A DNA stretch of 64,000 nucleotides, taken from Aphidius gifuensis. Its lineage: Eukaryota; Arthropoda; Insecta; Hymenoptera; Braconidae. The DNA is taken from the NCBI RefSeq assembly GCF_014905175.1, contig NC_057790.1, forward strand, positions 8,928,001 through 8,992,000. The letters are read 5' to 3'. A program made the translations under genes and the position numbers. Positions 12,650 to 22,770 of this stretch are shown here, one piece after another (the stretch's first letter is position 1; each line of letters starts with the position of its first letter). The notes beneath the pieces are model-generated. The model was not told where the DNA came from and did not search any database. It saw only the letters and a list, made by a program, of their open reading frames with translations.

Positions 12650-13500
12650 TGTGCTCTGATGCCAGGTGACAAGAACACTTGCTTTGTTGCTTTGTTTGTA
12701 GGTGCATTTCTCCTCCGATGACCCATCCTAATTTAAGTCTTTGTAAAATAACTCAGGGCCACCGTTCTTGGATAGATCTGTCTGTCCTGAGAGAACAGAG
12801 ACATTGTAACACCTGCCCCTAATAAAATATCGACTGGTGCAGGCTTAAGAAAATTAGGAATCGCTAATTTCATTGTTGTAGAATATTAATATCATTTTTG
12901 TTAATTTCTTAGTCAGGAACATTTCTGATATCCGTGGCACCGTGAGAAATTTAAGTGTTCTTCATACTTTGTATTACATGATTGTATTGTTGTATTTACG
13001 ACATGTTTGGTGGACTGTTGATGCCGTGTTCAACGCGCCTATTGATATTAAACATTTACTTTTCTAATTTTAATTTGTTAGCCATACCTTCTGTCATAAA
13101 ATTAGCAGTTGAACATGTATCAGGTAGACATCGACATAGTATTTTTCTCCGTCTATATTGAGTACGTTGATCAATGCGCTGAGACGACTAAAACACTTTG
13201 TTGTTGAGTTGACGACAAGTGCTGGTGAACCTGTAGGTATGCTGCTATGTTGTAGTCAAATTTGTTTGTTTACATCTGCTGCTGGAACAGATGTTGTGTT
13301 GGCCTGGTCAGACTCATGGTCGTTGGCCGATGCAAAATGTATGGTGTTTTTGTCGGTGTACGACACCCTGTTGACTTGCAATCTTTTGACCCGTGCCCCT
13401 TTTTCAGTAATTCAAGCATAATGAGGCCTGATTGCAGCCTTATATCTTTTCTTCTTGTAAATTTTTGAATATCTCACAACTATATACAGAGTGTTTCTCG
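12650..13500 (-). pseudogene. BEL/Pao aspartic protease and gag-pol junction remnant
   Basis: Several short frames are needed. A DTCSTANFMTEGMA-like peptide near 13125-13080 corresponds to the D-T/S-G start of the Pao-type retropepsin domain. Stops and shifts are frequent, so boundaries are approximate. Confidence 0.55.
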
Positions 13501-13700
13501 GAACATATTGGACAGACACGTGTAGTAGTTGTTGTCAATGATATTCAATCTTTTTTTAACTTGGGGCTTTTCACCTTATTTTCATTTGTATTTGTTTCTT
13601 CTTTCAAAGCAAAAATTACAATATCTTGCTCATCGTTGTTCCAAAAATTCTAAAAGTCGGAATATTTTGGTATTTCATGAGAATATGAGTCATTTCCCAT

Positions 13701-14560
13701 TTAAAAATTGTATCTTGATTTAATTTTTAATAACATAAAATCAACTAGTGCTATGTCCCATGCATTATGTTTAACTTGTAAATTTTCTAATGCTTTAATA
13801 CGTTGTCTAAATGTATCTACTAACTCACCAAGAGCTGCAGGTGTATCTTTTTCAACTTCGATAATCAATTGTATTATTGACCAATGTCTTGTCGAAAAGA
13901 CGTTTATCTTCATATTTGTTTTTTAATATTAACAATGCTGCATCAAAATTATTATCATTAATTTCTAAATGTTTTATAAGTTCTAAGGCCTTGCCTGTAA
14001 GAACATTTGTCAAGTGATATAATTTCAATGTCTTGGACAATGAATTATTGTTGTGAATTACATTTTTAAATGAACTAAAAATGCGTTGAACTAGTTTGTG
14101 TACCATCAAACTTAGAATATGTATTTGTGGAACTGGAAACATTGTGTTTAGTGTTCGTATTTGTATTTGTCGAAACTTGTATTATTCGGTAATGCTAGTA
14201 TGCGTGCGTAACATTTTTGTTGCTTCAGCAACAGCTGAAAAATATGAGTTTTGAATTGTGTACAAGCTTCTCTGAGCTTTTGTTTTTTCATCATTCTTCA
14301 ATTGATCTTGTATATCCTCGAAAACATAAAAACGTTCTCGAAGTGTTTTTGAGCACTACTTCAAACTCGTCTGGATCAAATCGATCTTGATTAAGTTTTG
14401 ATTCTATCCATTCTTTTGTAAAGTCTGTAATTGATTTTTTAAACATCCCACGTTGTCTGTGAAGATTTTTAACTTTGTCTTGTAACGCTTTTGTCACTTG
14501 TTTCAACCATTGTAAATAGAGTGCTGTGACTCTAATATACTTAACTTCACTAAAGTCAAT
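13701..14560 (-). pseudogene. BEL/Pao gag remnant
   Basis: Frames 14142-13852 and 13913-13701 give the conserved Pao gag pattern: FxxFKNVIHNNNSLSKTLKLYHL, LTGKALELIKHL and ALLILKNKYED, followed by a helical segment (HWSIIQLI). An N-terminal helical part (LKQVTKALQDKVKNLHRQR, about 14490-14435) is in a separate frame, where basic GMFKKSITDF follows. At least two frame changes separate them. Gag builds the cytoplasmic particle for reverse transcription. Confidence 0.75.
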
Positions 14561-14577
14561 GGTAATATTCACTTGGT

Positions 14578-14594
14578 GAATCCGGCTCGAAGGA
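14578..14594 (-). other. Primer-binding site, tRNA-Tyr-like
   Basis: Plus strand GAATCCGGCTCGAAGGA equals the 3' end of eukaryotic tRNA-Tyr (T-arm to acceptor), so the minus-strand element RNA would pair with that tRNA. The bases expected to match CCA are replaced by an A run up to the LTR at 14606. Confidence 0.65.
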
Positions 14595-14605
14595 AAAAAA
14601 AAAAA

Positions 14606-15639
14606 TGTATTCCACCACGCATCCAAATATGTCCATGATAATTCACACAAGGGTTGTAAGGCCTTATGTTTGATACAGCTATCAAAGATGTGGAGGATAA
14701 GTTGTAACTTGAAATAATAGGAATAACACTTTAAATAACCAAACACTGTGGCTTAAATTTACCAATATCACTTTACTTTATTATTTCACCAAAATTATAA
14801 TTAATTGTATTGTATATTGTATATTGAGTTGACTCTAACAAGTGTTGTCATGACAGCACACTACTATTTTATATTGTAAGTATAAAGAAATCCCTGCTGT
14901 ACGCAGAATCCATATTAATTAGAGATGTTACGTAAACGAGTTGTTAAAGAGCAACTGATTTCAGTTTGTTAAAAATTGTTAAGTCCTTAAAAAATGTATG
15001 AGTACTTAGTTAAAAAATTAGTTTTAATTGGTCAAAAATTAGTTCAAGAGAGGGTAAAAACTAGGTGTAGGTGGTGGATTTTAGACATAAAATTGGGCCT
15101 TGTGTGGTCCGGGGACATAAAAAATACCATGTGTAAAACAAAAATATAGATTTTATGACCGGAAAGTCCAAGCATATTTTCGTTGAATTTAGTTTATTTT
15201 AAAAAGTTATAAAAATGTTTCTTTTTATTGTCGATTTTACGATCATTCTGTGTATCGAAAATACGTTAGTGCAGTTGTTTGACAGATGCAGATTTTCTCA
15301 CCTTTAATGTACTTTTGTTTTTGAAAATATATGTTATAATATGTGATTTTACTAAAAATCTATGTAAGAGTTGACCATGTGTGGAATATTCGAGTTTGTA
15401 AAAAGCTATTAAAAAAGTACATAAATTAAATCGTTGTTTTAAAATATTTTGAAAAAATATAAACCAAAATTGTTAGTTATATGTTATTTGAAATTGTATG
15501 ATCTCGTGATTCAGCCTTAAAAACAACAGAGTAATGTTTTCACATGCTTGTTCATCAACTTAGATGTATTTTGTTTAAAAAATAGAAAGAATAAAATGGT
15601 CAGTTTGGGACCGACAGACATGTGGTTCGACTTTGAACA
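14606..15639 (-). repeat. BEL/Pao 5' LTR (right copy)
   Basis: Direct repeat of 8226-9294. Both share the inner end TGTAT..CCACCACG and run to ...GACAGACATGTGGTTCGAC, where the last eight bases differ at three positions before AACA. Confidence 0.8.
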
Positions 15640-15644
15640 CATAC

Positions 15645-18150
15645 GCTACATTATAAAAAACCACAATGTCAATGAACAAATTACATACCCTGATAGATCT
15701 GTCTGTCCAGAGAAACAGAGAATAAAACAAAAACCCCTAATAAAATATCGACTGGTGCAGGCTTATTAAATAATAGGTCTCAGAAGCGAAAATGGTCAAT
15801 AGTATCAACTTAAACATAATAAACTCTGATCAGACCAAGTCCAAAAGTACACTGAAGACATAAGCAATTCATTAAAAACAGCTCGATGAAATAAACCTTG
15901 AATTGAACTGCGTGAATAACACAAAACTATTGTGTATATATATTTGTTGCCAAGCCAAACAAAGATAAGTATTGCATCAATTAATAAGAACACAATGAAC
16001 ATTATAGTAAAGAACGTATAAATTAGTTAAGTTCCTTTCTGGCTTTGGCCACTTCTAAAACAACTTGAACTGAAGAGGGAGATAGTTTCACAAAATCAGC
16101 TATTTCCCAAGGATCAGATTTGTTTGTTTACATCTGCTGCTTCAACAGGTGGTTTTGAGCTAAGATAATTGATAAGTAATTGAGTGAATTACTGATTAAA
16201 AATCCAATGGAATGACATGAGAAATCATTTATCAATCTCGAGTGATAGCAATCAAATTTTCAGGACACTTAGTCTGAATTGGGATGCGACAGCTGATTGT
16301 TTCAGTTATATTCGGATAGTATATATGACCCTGAAGCAATCACAAAAGAGTCATTTTAGCACAAGTAGCTCAGCCATTTGATCCACTTAGTATAGTTAAC
16401 TTTAAAATATTTATGCAATCTCACATTAAGCTTGATTGGGATGTTTCACCCTGAAAAATTTATTGGGTCCATGGAGATTTTGTCTCTCAAATGAAAGTCA
16501 TCATCTAAGATAAAATAACAAGATGGTTCATTTTCACACCATCATTTCATCAATTGCGATTCATGGATTTTGGTGACGCTTCTAATGCAGTAATTGGTGC
16601 TGTAGTGTATCTTGGTGTAAAGGATTACTCTTAGGTGTAGCCAAAAAGTAATAGAATAGCATCTAAATTGAAGCTAGCATCTATCAAAACCGAATGCTGC
16701 ATCATAATTATTAAAATAGAATTTCTAAACCGAAATTAAGTTGTCAGGCTGCAGTGCTGTTGGTGAAATTTGTCAAGACATTCAACAAAGTTTGTTGTGT
16801 CAGTCAGCAAAGATACACTTATGGACTCATCTTATTATTGGATCAAGGTGACGTGTGTCGTTGGAAACATTGTGTTAGTGTTCGTATTTGTATTTGTACA
16901 AAATACACTGCCAGTATTGCGTAGCAACTTGTTGCTTCAGCAACAGCTGAAAATAATTTAGCTGATATAGTATCTCTGGGCTTACTGTTACAATTCACAA
17001 CTGTATAAATACACGTTGTGGTGGAAAACATCCAACCTGGATTATCAAGAGTCACTACTTCATAAACTCGTCTTGAGTCAAATCGAAGTGATTAAGTTTG
17101 ACTCAGATTTTTGTAAAGTCTGTAATTGATTTTTTAAACATCCCACTTGCGTGAAGATTTTTAACTTTGTCTTGTAACGCTTTGTCACTTGCAGCACCAT
17201 TGTAAAAAAGATTTTATCATACTTTCTTCACTAAAGTCACTGGTAAATAAATCTTGTTTGATTACTTAAAAAACGTCGAATTCATTGCTACCACGTAACA
17301 AATAACCAAGGGTTTATATTTTCAAGAAGGGATTAAACAATTACTAGAGTGATAGAACATTGTGGAGGTAAGTCTTTTGATAAAATTAACATCGTTTTCT
17401 GATAAAATGCTTAAATTCGGTAACATACTTCAGTAAATTTCATGACAAGTATAAAAAATATATATTGATACTTGCCAAAAGTGTCGAAACTCACTGAGCT
17501 TGTATTGTTAAGAGTATCAAGAAATACTTTGCATGGTGGTGCACAACTTATAATGGTAAACGAGTGTTGAAGAGCAACTGATTTCTCATTTGTTGTTGTT
17601 AAGTCCAATGGTGGGAGTTTCAGTTAAAAAATTAGTTTTATTTGTGTAAAAATCGAGCTCAAGGAGGTGTATATGAGGGTAATCTCTCTCGAATTTCACT
17701 GAAGCTCACAGAATGGTCCAAGTCATATAATATTATCGCCATGTGACGGCGCTTAGTCCCCAGTCAAGATCCGAAGTCAAATGGTATTTTGTTTAAATTT
17801 TTTTTTATTTGTTTGATTTCTGTTAGAGACGTTAGTGCAGTTGTTTGACAGATGTAAAAAATTTTCCAAAATAATAATATACATTATTTACTTAACAAAT
17901 GAACAGTTAATACATTTTAATAAAAAAAAACAATACCAAGGGTAAGCAATGGCTAAGTAAAAATTTAGTGTTAAATAGATAATTTTTATTAAAAAGATTA
18001 TTCCAAATAAATTTTATTTATTGATTACATGTGATGCCAAAGTTGACATAAGAAATAATAATAGTCTTATTGTAGTTTTTTAAAAAATAGAAAGAATAAA
18101 ACAACTCATTGAGGACCGAAGATCAAGTGCGTGTTGTACAAAATACTATG
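15645..18150. other. Patchwork region collinear with the BEL element
   Basis: Short blocks (about 20-170 bp) match the adjacent BEL in the same order and orientation: 15695 with 12770, 16118 with 13258, 16860 with 14140, 17050-17230 with 14350-14520, 17560 with 14935, 17835 with 15270 and 18080 with 15575. Offsets shrink steadily from about 2.9 to 2.5 kb. Between the blocks lies unrelated sequence, including plus-strand remnants of another BEL. This could be a heavily converted tandem copy or an assembly or polishing chimera. Confidence 0.55.
16250..17060 (+). pseudogene. Second BEL/Pao element: reverse transcriptase end and RNase H remnant
   Basis: Plus-strand frames show LSLNWDATADCF (about 16275), VILAQVAQPFDPL (about 16350), KLDWD (about 16430), FTPSFHQLRFMDFGDASNA (about 16530-16590), IGAVVYLGVK, and AAVLLVKFVKTFNKV (about 16745-16790). 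These are the Pao-family connection and RNase H blocks in correct order, in more than one frame and with stops. The family differs from the minus-strand BEL to the left. It probably belonged with the plus-strand integrase and LTR at 19.8-20.8 kb. Confidence 0.7.
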
Positions 18151-18470
18151 CTACATTATAAAAAACCAGAAAACCAAATTTTTTGAACAACATCCAGCAG
18201 AAAACAAGTAAAAAAAAGACAAAAACCACCAAGGGTTTGTATTAACAATATGTCTCAGAAGCGAAAAATGGAAAACCATGTTGATGGATCTCTTTTATGA
18301 TTGTTGTATAAAGTAATTTATTACACTTTTAAGCACAATATAAATAAATAATTAATAAATATCATTGTTTACAGATTGAATAACAAACGTACATTTTGTA
18401 TTTTTTCGCTAGATGTACATGGAAAAATTCATCAATTAAAAAAAACAAATGAAAACGAAAAAACAATAAA
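18111..18470 (+). pseudogene. AFG1-like AAA ATPase exons, left-arm copy (broken)
   Basis: Plus-strand exon 18111-18312 gives VRVVQN at its start, a GLY remnant, and TMLMDLFYDCC after a lost base in the GK(T) region, ending at a GTAATT donor. After a short intron ending TTTACAG, 18374-18470 gives a LDVHGKIHQLKK block. These are the segment around and after Walker A of AFG1/LACE1-type mitochondrial ATPases. The glycine-rich loop itself is scrambled. It is an inverted partial copy of the sequence at 18.9-19.4 kb. Confidence 0.7.
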
Positions 18471-18919
18471 TAGTTAACTTTTTATTACTTGCATAACTTT
18501 TTATTAAAAATATACTGTTATAATTTTAGTTTGTTATTAAATAAAATACATTAAAGACAAGCAGGGACATGAAAATGGAGATATAAATTAATGCTGCTTA
18601 TCAGGTGGCTTTTTCTGGCTGCATTAATTGTTTTGTCGATTATTTCTTTTGGTCACTGAATGACATGAGAATTTTTTCATTTATTTAAATCAAATTGAAT
18701 TAATACATTATAATGAATTGTAATACTCAGAATTGTAAGAGTATATTCGGAAAAATGGAGCTGAGAACATGTTGAAAATTCTTTTGGCTTTACCAATTCT
18801 CAGCCATTTGATTCACTTATCATAGTTTAACGGTATTTTTTTTTTTTATTAAAATACCATGCAACATCAGTCACATATGATTATCAAATATAAATTTAAT
18901 GTTTTAATCATGGATTTTA

Positions 18920-19410
18920 TAAATTCAAATGATCTTCATCTGAAATTTATCAAAGCATAAAAGCCATCATTTTCACAATCATATCAACAACTGGTAGGTG
19001 GTATTGGATCAAATGTGCGAAGTTCTGTGCTACTATAATCAAGTTTTTATTGTTTTTAAATTGATAGAATTTTTCCATGTACATCTAGCATGAATAAATA
19101 AAATGTACACGTTCTTTTCCCTCAATCTGTAAACAATGATATTTATTGGATTATTTATTTATATTATTATTTAAAAATTGTAATAAATTACCTTATACAA
19201 CAATCATAAAAGAGATCCATCAACATGGTTTTCCAATATCACCATCAGCACCATATAAATACAAACCCTCTGGTGGTTTTTTTGTCTTTCCTTCTTTTCC
19301 AACTAATTTATCTAAAAAACTTGGTTTTTCTGGTTTTTATGCATTAATGCTATCATAAACATTTTGTGGATTTTGTACAACACGCATCTGATATTCATCC
19401 TCAATAAGTT
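18920..19410 (-). pseudogene. AFG1-like AAA ATPase exons, right-arm copy (broken)
   Basis: Minus strand: EDEYQMRVVQ (about 19400), SFLDKLVGK, PPEGLYLYG (about 19265) followed by a damaged Walker A, a one-base loss, then MDLFY in the shifted frame and a donor GTAATT at 19191. After an intron ending TTTACAG, ERVHF and, in another frame, MLDVHGKI (about 19090). Further left, FDPIPP (about 19005) and WLLCFDKFQ (about 18950) match the next blocks, where the intact family reads the Walker B-type CFDEFQ. AFG1 is a conserved single-domain mitochondrial ATPase involved in protein quality control. Stops and shifts show this is a relic of a host gene copy. Confidence 0.8.
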
Positions 19411-19799
19411 GTTTATTTTTTATATTTTTAAACTTCAATTGACTATTATTATTTTTAAGTCAACATTTGCATCACATGTAATTGAAATGAAATTTATTTT
19501 GAATGATCTTTTAATAAAAAATTATTTATTAAACATTAAATTTTCCTTAGCCATTACTTACCCTTGGTACTTTTTTTTATTAAAATGTATTGCTTTAATT
19601 TTATTTGTTAAATAAATAATGTATTATTGAGTTGAATTATTTTTTTACAACATAAAGGAATACTCTAACTGAGCTACACAAGAAAAAAAAAAAAATGTAA
19701 ACAAAAACACCATGTGATTCGATCTTCGCTACTAGCGTCATCACTGGCAGAAAATGTACTGATTCTGTTCCATTCCGTGAGCTTCAACAGCCCCTATGT

Positions 19800-20290
19800 T
19801 AATACACAGTGTGACGTCACAGATTATGTGTTAAAACTGTGAGACATCGAGCTAAAGCTGCACAACAGTTGATGGGTCAACTATTAACATCAAGTCTTGA
19901 AATCGAGGCCATTACTTCATATAGGAGTTAACTCTGCTCTGATTTGAACTGAAAACATGGTCAGGTTAATGCAACAGGTCATACAAAGGCTATCTGGTTG
20001 TGTTTGTATGTATGGCTTTATCAGCAGTTCACCTCGATTTAGCAACTGACTATACAACTGAGGGTTTTTTTGGCAGCATGCTGGTAGACGATGTGAGAAA
20101 TTGTTTAGTGCCTGTGGTACTAACTTTGTGGGTGCAGATACTGAGTCAAAACGCATGTTTAAATCATCCTTATAGGAAGTCAAAATCTGGCCAGTCTTCT
20201 AGCAAAAGATGGTACAGATTAGAGTTTTATTTCAACTGGTTATGTGTCCTACCAGTCGAGATCACAGATGAAGTTCACAATTAATTTGTC
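19800..20290 (+). pseudogene. Second BEL/Pao element: integrase remnant
   Basis: Plus strand: RHRAKAAQQLMGQL (about 19845-19890) is the end of the integrase zinc domain, then VFVCMALSAVHLDLATDYTT (about 20000-20060) is the conserved core block with the sequence usually following the first catalytic Asp, and GTNFVGAD (about 20120-20145) in another frame is the second Asp region. Stops and frame changes are frequent. A purine tract and LTR start follow directly. Confidence 0.8.
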
Positions 20291-20294
20291 AAGT

Positions 20295-20304
20295 AGAGGG
20301 AGAA
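20295..20304 (+). other. Polypurine tract of second BEL element
   Basis: AGAGGGAGAA immediately precedes TGTTGACGTG, the usual arrangement at the 3' LTR. Confidence 0.65.
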
Positions 20305-20766
20305 TGTTGACGTGTCGTCACAGTAATGCTCAGAGTTTACTGCTCATCCCTATTATTCACTGGCCACTCAGCTCACATTAGAGAAACTCGCATGTCGTCA
20401 TAGCAACGCTCGCCTTACACCGTACGTTGCCGTAACGGTTCGAGGCACTCGTCCATCATCGAGCATCAACGGCAAACTTCGACTCCAACATCCAGCAAGT
20501 GTCCAAGCAGCCAGCCAAAAGCCACTTGCAATTTAGTTATCCAACTATACACATCACACTATATTTTTTGTCAAACATGTATCACGAAGTATAATTACCT
20601 TTGAGTTAATATCATTGAGAGTAATAAGGTATACAGCCTTTCTACAGAGAACTTTTTTACATAATATCAACCTCTTTTGTACATATTTTTCACATCAAAT
20701 AAACGTAGTTATTTAACCACAAGTTTGCCATTTCCTGTCACATTTATTCCATTCCTCAATACAGTC
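20305..20766 (+). repeat. 3' LTR of second BEL/Pao element
   Basis: Starts TGTTGACGTG after the purine tract, has an AATAAA signal near 20698 and seems to end around ...CTCAATACA. No partner LTR is visible, so the right end is an estimate. Confidence 0.6.
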
Positions 20767-20782
20767 CACATCCTAACGTTAA

Positions 20783-21073
20783 GAGAACTCCTATGCAAAA
20801 ATTACAATTGATGACAAAATTACATATGGATCAATAAAATTTTTCTGTAAATATTTCGACAGTTTCTTTGTAATGATACAACATTTGAGTATAAAATTTG
20901 ATAGTATGTTTATTCATCAAGAATCTAGTTTACTAGTTCCACATATACTGCCGTTCACAAAGGATGATCGATTTTCACTATTGAAAATTAATGATATAAA
21001 AAATATGACGAACGTCATACAAGTTGGAGAATACATATGTGATCGGCCGAATCAGCTGCCAGTAGTCAACTGA
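20783..21073 (+). CDS. Unrecognised open frame, possible 3'-terminal exon
   Basis: Open for 96 codons from just after a stop at 20780 to TGA-type termination after LPVVN. The peptide has KITIDDKITYGSIKFF, an alternation of hydrophobic and charged residues and a C-terminal ICDRPNQLP. It reads like real protein rather than simple sequence, but I cannot place it. A transposase C-terminus is possible. No convincing start codon or upstream exon was found. Confidence 0.3.
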   Translation, partial: ENSYAKITIDDKITYGSIKFFCKYFDSFFVMIQHLSIKFDSMFIHQESSLLVPHILPFTKDDRFSLLKINDIKNMTNVIQVGEYICDRPNQLPVVN

Positions 21074-21846
21074 AGCTAATTACTCGCAGAATCATATTTA
21101 TCGGATAATAAAATAGACATTCATGAAACTGACTGATAATTATTGCATTTCCCACGATTCAGTGTTTTCGTTCGCGAATTCATCTATTAATAATATCATA
21201 TTCATTAAAACGTATAAAAGTCCAAGAATCACAGTCTTAATATCACTAAAAACTTTGGTGATACTTAGTGATGAAGAACATGCATGAGAAATCTTAAAAA
21301 CGCTCATATATTTAAGTTTTATACGTTTCAACAGGTATTACACTCTATGATACTGTAAAAAAATATTAAACCTAGAAAATTCACGACTCATTTAACCCTG
21401 AACGTACCCCACCACACGATCAGGCGCGAAAGAAAAAGTGGTAGAAAGATGAGGCATGTGCTGCACGTGCAGGATAAACGGGTAGACTATCATAACATAG
21501 CACGTAACCACACATTATACTGGTCTTCATCATTCGTGTGTAGACGCCGTAATTTCCAATTATTCACTTTTTATTGGTGAACCATTACCCATTATGATTG
21601 TATATGAACAATCACATATGTGCTTTTTCGAGACAGATTATATATGTCCTATATAGGTACTTAACAATCAGCAAATCATTCAGTGTTAGTAAACAAACAC
21701 AAGTTTTTTTTTTTCCGTTGTGATTCATTTTTGAAATGTGATATACGAAAAGAAACCTTTGGAAACACAAAACAGAAAAATGGTGTTACTTAAGAAAATC
21801 CAAATATCTTAATGTCATTTTAAATCGAATAATCAAATTTTGTCAG
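21074..21846. other. Non-coding stretch
   Basis: Holds an inverted pair AAACGTATAAAA (about 21208) and TTTTATACGTTT (about 21320) and a GC-richer patch at 21400-21550. No gene seen. Confidence 0.4.
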
Positions 21847-21932
21847 GTACGGCTTCAGTTCGGAAGATGATGCATGGTGTCTTCAGGAATTCGTCCGATC
21901 GTTGAATAACACAGCTCCAGAAACGATTAAAT
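21847..21932 (+). other. Isolated exon-like segment with consensus splice sites
   Basis: 86 nt between TTTTGTCAG and GTAAGT. One frame is open throughout (28 codons), rich in charged residues, starting YGFSSEDDAW. Composition is less AT-rich than its surroundings. Neighbouring exons were not identified; it may be part of a host gene extending outside the annotated pieces, or a relic. Confidence 0.3.
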
Positions 21933-22295
21933 GTAAGTCCTTATCAACGTTGACTTGCCAATTGTCTCATGGCGTTCTTTCAGTTTTCCTTGATTGAGTT
22001 TATTCTTAGTCATTATTAATGTCATTCTTTTTAAGAGTATGCTAAAAAACTTTTTAGAGTAAAATGACTAGAACAACCAACAGACGTAAAACGACTTGCA
22101 CATTAACAAGATGAACGTGTCATTTGAAAAGTAATACCAAGCAAACGTCAAAGATTAATTTGATTAAAGAAGCGTCAATATTATTCAAAAATTTTGAATA
22201 TATAATAATGACTTAAAATTTGAAAAACGATCAATATAACTATGGAGGTAAAATAAAATCAAAAGGAAAAACAAAATCAAACAAAAGTTCAAGAT

Positions 22296-22735
22296 TAGTT
22301 AGATGTACCTCCTTAGCTACTGCTTTTCCTTGGACATTTTTTATTTATTTTATAAATAAAATACATGTTAATTTATTTTTTAAAAATACAAATTTCCAAG
22401 GAAAAGCAGTAGCTAAGGAGAAGATGTAGCTAAGGAATTGAGGCTGCCAAAGAATTATGTTTCAAGGAAATAATTCCTTAGTCACATTAATTCCTTAGCT
22501 ACTGCTTTTCCTTGGACATTTTTTATTAATTTTATAAATAAAATACATGTAAATTTATTTTTCAAAAATACGAATGTCCAAGGAAAAGCAGTAGCTAAGG
22601 AAAAGATGTAGCTAAGGAATTGAGGCTGCCAAAGTATTATGTTTCAATTACTAAGTAGAAGATGTAACTAAGAAATTAATGTTGCTTAAAACATAATTTT
22701 CCTGGCCAAATTAATTCTTTAGCTACTGCTTTCCC
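22296..22735. repeat. Tandem hairpin array (CTTAGCTACTGCTTTTCCTTGG family)
   Basis: Two complete palindromes (22300-22430 and 22485-22620) and a third partial one (from about 22715). Each has the word CTTAGCTACTGCTTTTCCTT and its reverse complement separated by about 60 bp of AT-rich loop, and a spacer containing GAATTGAGGCTGCC. The same family occurs at 57.4-58.1 kb. Confidence 0.85.
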
Positions 22736-22770
22736 TTGGGTGTTTTTGTTTTAAAAAAAAATATCACATA

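Larger units (their letters stand above)
8226..15639 (-). mobile_element. BEL/Pao LTR retrotransposon, near full length (7.4 kb)
   Basis: Two direct LTRs (8226-9294 and 14606-15639) enclose gag and pol on the minus strand, with a polypurine tract beside the left LTR and a tRNA-Tyr-like primer site beside the right LTR. The 5 bases CATAC lie directly outside both LTRs (8221-8225 and 15640-15644), consistent with a target duplication. The left flank is Helitron coding sequence; the right flank resembles sequence at 18148-18275, so the right junction is less secure. Every ORF is broken, and the LTRs differ by many small indels, so the copy looks old. Confidence 0.85.
17873..19630. repeat. Large inverted repeat (arms about 560 bp, loop about 620 bp)
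   Basis: 17873-18440 is the inverted copy of 19060-19630. Landmarks pair from outside inward: ATACATTATTTA..TTAACAAAT, CACATGTAAT, GTGCGTGTTGTACAAAAT, CATGTTGATGGATCTCTTTT and TGTACATGGAAAAATTC. The left arm has extra and missing blocks, some of which match BEL sequence. Both arms contain AFG1-like exons. Confidence 0.8.
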
